DNA of 64,000 bases from Micromonospora chokoriensis (GTDB lineage Bacteria; Actinomycetota; Actinomycetes; Mycobacteriales; Micromonosporaceae): NCBI RefSeq assembly GCF_000718555.1, contig NZ_JOAN01000001.1, positions 310,001 to 374,000 of the forward strand. Direction: 5' to 3'. The notes beneath the pieces are model-generated. The model made no database searches. It saw only the letters and a list, made by a program, of their open reading frames with translations, and was not told where the DNA came from. The translations under genes were made by a program, and so were the position numbers. This document shows positions 62,855 to 64,000 of this stretch, one piece after another. Numbering within the stretch: the first letter of the stretch is position 1; every line of letters starts with the position of its first letter.

Positions 62855-64000
62855 AGGGCCGGCTCGGCACCCTGACGGCGCTGTACGTCACCCAGTACCT
62901 CGGCGTCGGCTTCATCACCGTCGGGCTCACCGCCATCCTGCGCGACGGCGGCACCTCGCTGGACACGCTGGCGCTGTTGCAGATCGTCGGCCTGATCTGG
63001 CCCATCAAGTTCCTCTGGGCGCCGATCCTCGACCGGTACGGCTCCCGACATCGTGGCCACTACCGCTCCTGGTTGCTCGTGCTCCAGAGCGCCCTGGTGC
63101 TGGCCCTGCTGGCGCTGCTGCCCTTCTCCAGCCCGGCCGACGCGCTCGGCCCGATCATCGCGATCTGCGCCGCGTACGTGTTCTTCTCGGCCACTCAGGA
63201 CATCGCCGTGGACGCCGTCGCCGTCCGAATGCTCGCCGAATCGGCCCGGGGGACCGGCAACGGCATCCAGGTCGCGGCGAGCTACCTCGGCAACCTGCTC
63301 GGCGGCGGAGCCTGCGTCCTGGTCTACGACCAGTTCGGCTGGGTGCCGGCGATCGGCCTGCTGGCCGCGATGACGGCGGTCGGCCTGCTCGTGGTGTGGC
63401 GGTTCCGGGAGCCTCCCCGTACCGATCGGGTGGAACGGGTCGGTGCGGCCTACCGGGCGCTGCTGTCGGTGTTCGGCCAGCCGGGGTGCCGGTGGTGGAC
63501 GTTCGGCGTGGTGCCGCTGGTCTACGTCGGCGCGGGGATGGCGTACGCCCTGGTGACTCCGGCTCTGGTCGACGCCGGCTGGTCGTTGGGCCGGATCGGC
63601 GTCGTCACGGGCGTGGTGACCAGCGCGCCGGCCATCGTGGCGGGCCTGGTCGCGGGGCTCGGGATCGGGCGGTTCGGGCGTAGCGGCGTGCTCGTGGTCG
63701 GCGGCGTCGCCCTCACGGTGTCGACGCTGCTACTGCTGCCGCTGATGAACGGGCGTGCGCCGCTGGGTGCGACGGTCGCCGCGCTCTGCCTCTTCATGGT
63801 GGCCTACACCGTGGCCAACGTCGTGCTCTACACGGTCAACATGGACTACTCGCGGCCCGACACCGGCGGCACCGACTTCACCGTCCTGTCGTCGTTCGGC
63901 CTGGTCTGCTCGTTCGTGGCGGCGTCCATCGGTCTCGCGGCGGCCGACCGGGTCGGCTACCCGGCGGTCGCCATCGCGGCCATCGTGCTGGTGGCCGCAG
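62851..64000 (+). CDS. MFS transporter, AmpG-like (3' end outside window)
   Basis: An open frame of 383 codons running off the window, starting MKGRLGTLTALYVTQYLGVG. At least ten hydrophobic helices appear; LIWPIKFLWAPILDRYGSRH and FFSATQDIAVDAVAVRML are typical of AmpG/acetyl-CoA-type MFS members, several of which import siderophores or siderophore fragments. It is translationally coupled to the SIP gene (ATGA) under an iron box, so ferric-siderophore or siderophore transport is likely. Confidence 0.85.
   Translation, partial: MKGRLGTLTALYVTQYLGVGFITVGLTAILRDGGTSLDTLALLQIVGLIWPIKFLWAPILDRYGSRHRGHYRSWLLVLQSALVLALLALLPFSSPADALGPIIAICAAYVFFSATQDIAVDAVAVRMLAESARGTGNGIQVAASYLGNLLGGGACVLVYDQFGWVPAIGLLAAMTAVGLLVVWRFREPPRTDRVERVGAAYRALLSVFGQPGCRWWTFGVVPLVYVGAGMAYALVTPALVDAGWSLGRIGVVTGVVTSAPAIVAGLVAGLGIGRFGRSGVLVVGGVALTVSTLLLLPLMNGRAPLGATVAALCLFMVAYTVANVVLYTVNMDYSRPDTGGTDFTVLSSFGLVCSFVAASIGLAAADRVGYPAVAIAAIVLVAA

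Overview
The window is about 70% GC throughout, with frequent GTG starts, stop/start overlaps (ATGA, GTGA, TTGA), ECF sigma factors with regulatory extensions, Tat-type secretion signals, DUF2786, CGNR, MmyB-like and WYL proteins, and a DtxR/IdeR-type iron box. This points to a Gram-positive actinobacterial chromosome. The protein mix resembles Micromonosporaceae (Micromonospora-like), but that placement is inference from family content. No tRNA, rRNA or CRISPR array was recognised.

Layout. 1-5.8 kb: copper homeostasis (CopB-type ATPase cut by the window edge, CsoR repressor, CopZ chaperone, a His-rich exported protein, CopA ATPase) with two CsoR-type boxes. 5.8-9.2 kb: csbD behind a sigma-B/F-like promoter, an ECF42-type sigma factor with its DGPF/YciI partner, and a DUF2786 protein. 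9.4-15.1 kb: a minus-strand fatty-acid operon (acyl-CoA dehydrogenase, thiolase, FadB-type enzyme, alpha-methylacyl-CoA racemase). 15.2-19.2 kb: a WYL regulator/VOC protein pair flanked by short direct repeats, a decayed excisionase-like HTH gene, a TetR gene, an MBL-fold gene broken by an in-frame stop, and a CGNR protein. 19.2-21.2 kb: an anti-sigma-like membrane protein and a TRM11-like methyltransferase. 21.5-29.8 kb: a complete kdp potassium-uptake operon with two tiny membrane peptides in front and kdpDE behind.

29.8-40.8 kb: a secreted FAD oxidoreductase with a golvesin-like C-terminal domain, a SAV_915-like/USP/unknown trio, dienelactone hydrolase, SMP-30 lactonase, a large AAA protein and a secreted subtilase. 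40.8-43.1 kb: a repeat-rich, gene-poor stretch around a frameshifted DUF222/HNH gene. 43.1-49.0 kb: regulator-target pairs, each with a visible candidate operator (HxlR/MFS, HxlR/SDR, TetR/quinone-reductase-like).

49.3-57.5 kb: a tightly overlapping five-gene glycan operon (small protein, two GT-B glycosyltransferases, a six-hairpin-like protein, GH130), then a GAF-PP2C phosphatase, a DUF2855 protein and a SigB/F-type sigma factor. This may be a stress-linked manno-oligosaccharide module. 58.2-61.5 kb: the most unusual locus, a membrane-anchored ECF sigma factor fused to a zinc-binding anti-sigma-like motif, one TM helix and an outside GH128-like hydrolase domain with its two catalytic-type glutamates, followed by a DUF305 protein and a small membrane protein. 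61.5-64 kb: siderophore genes (acyltransferase, siderophore-interacting reductase, MFS transporter running off the window) around an iron box.
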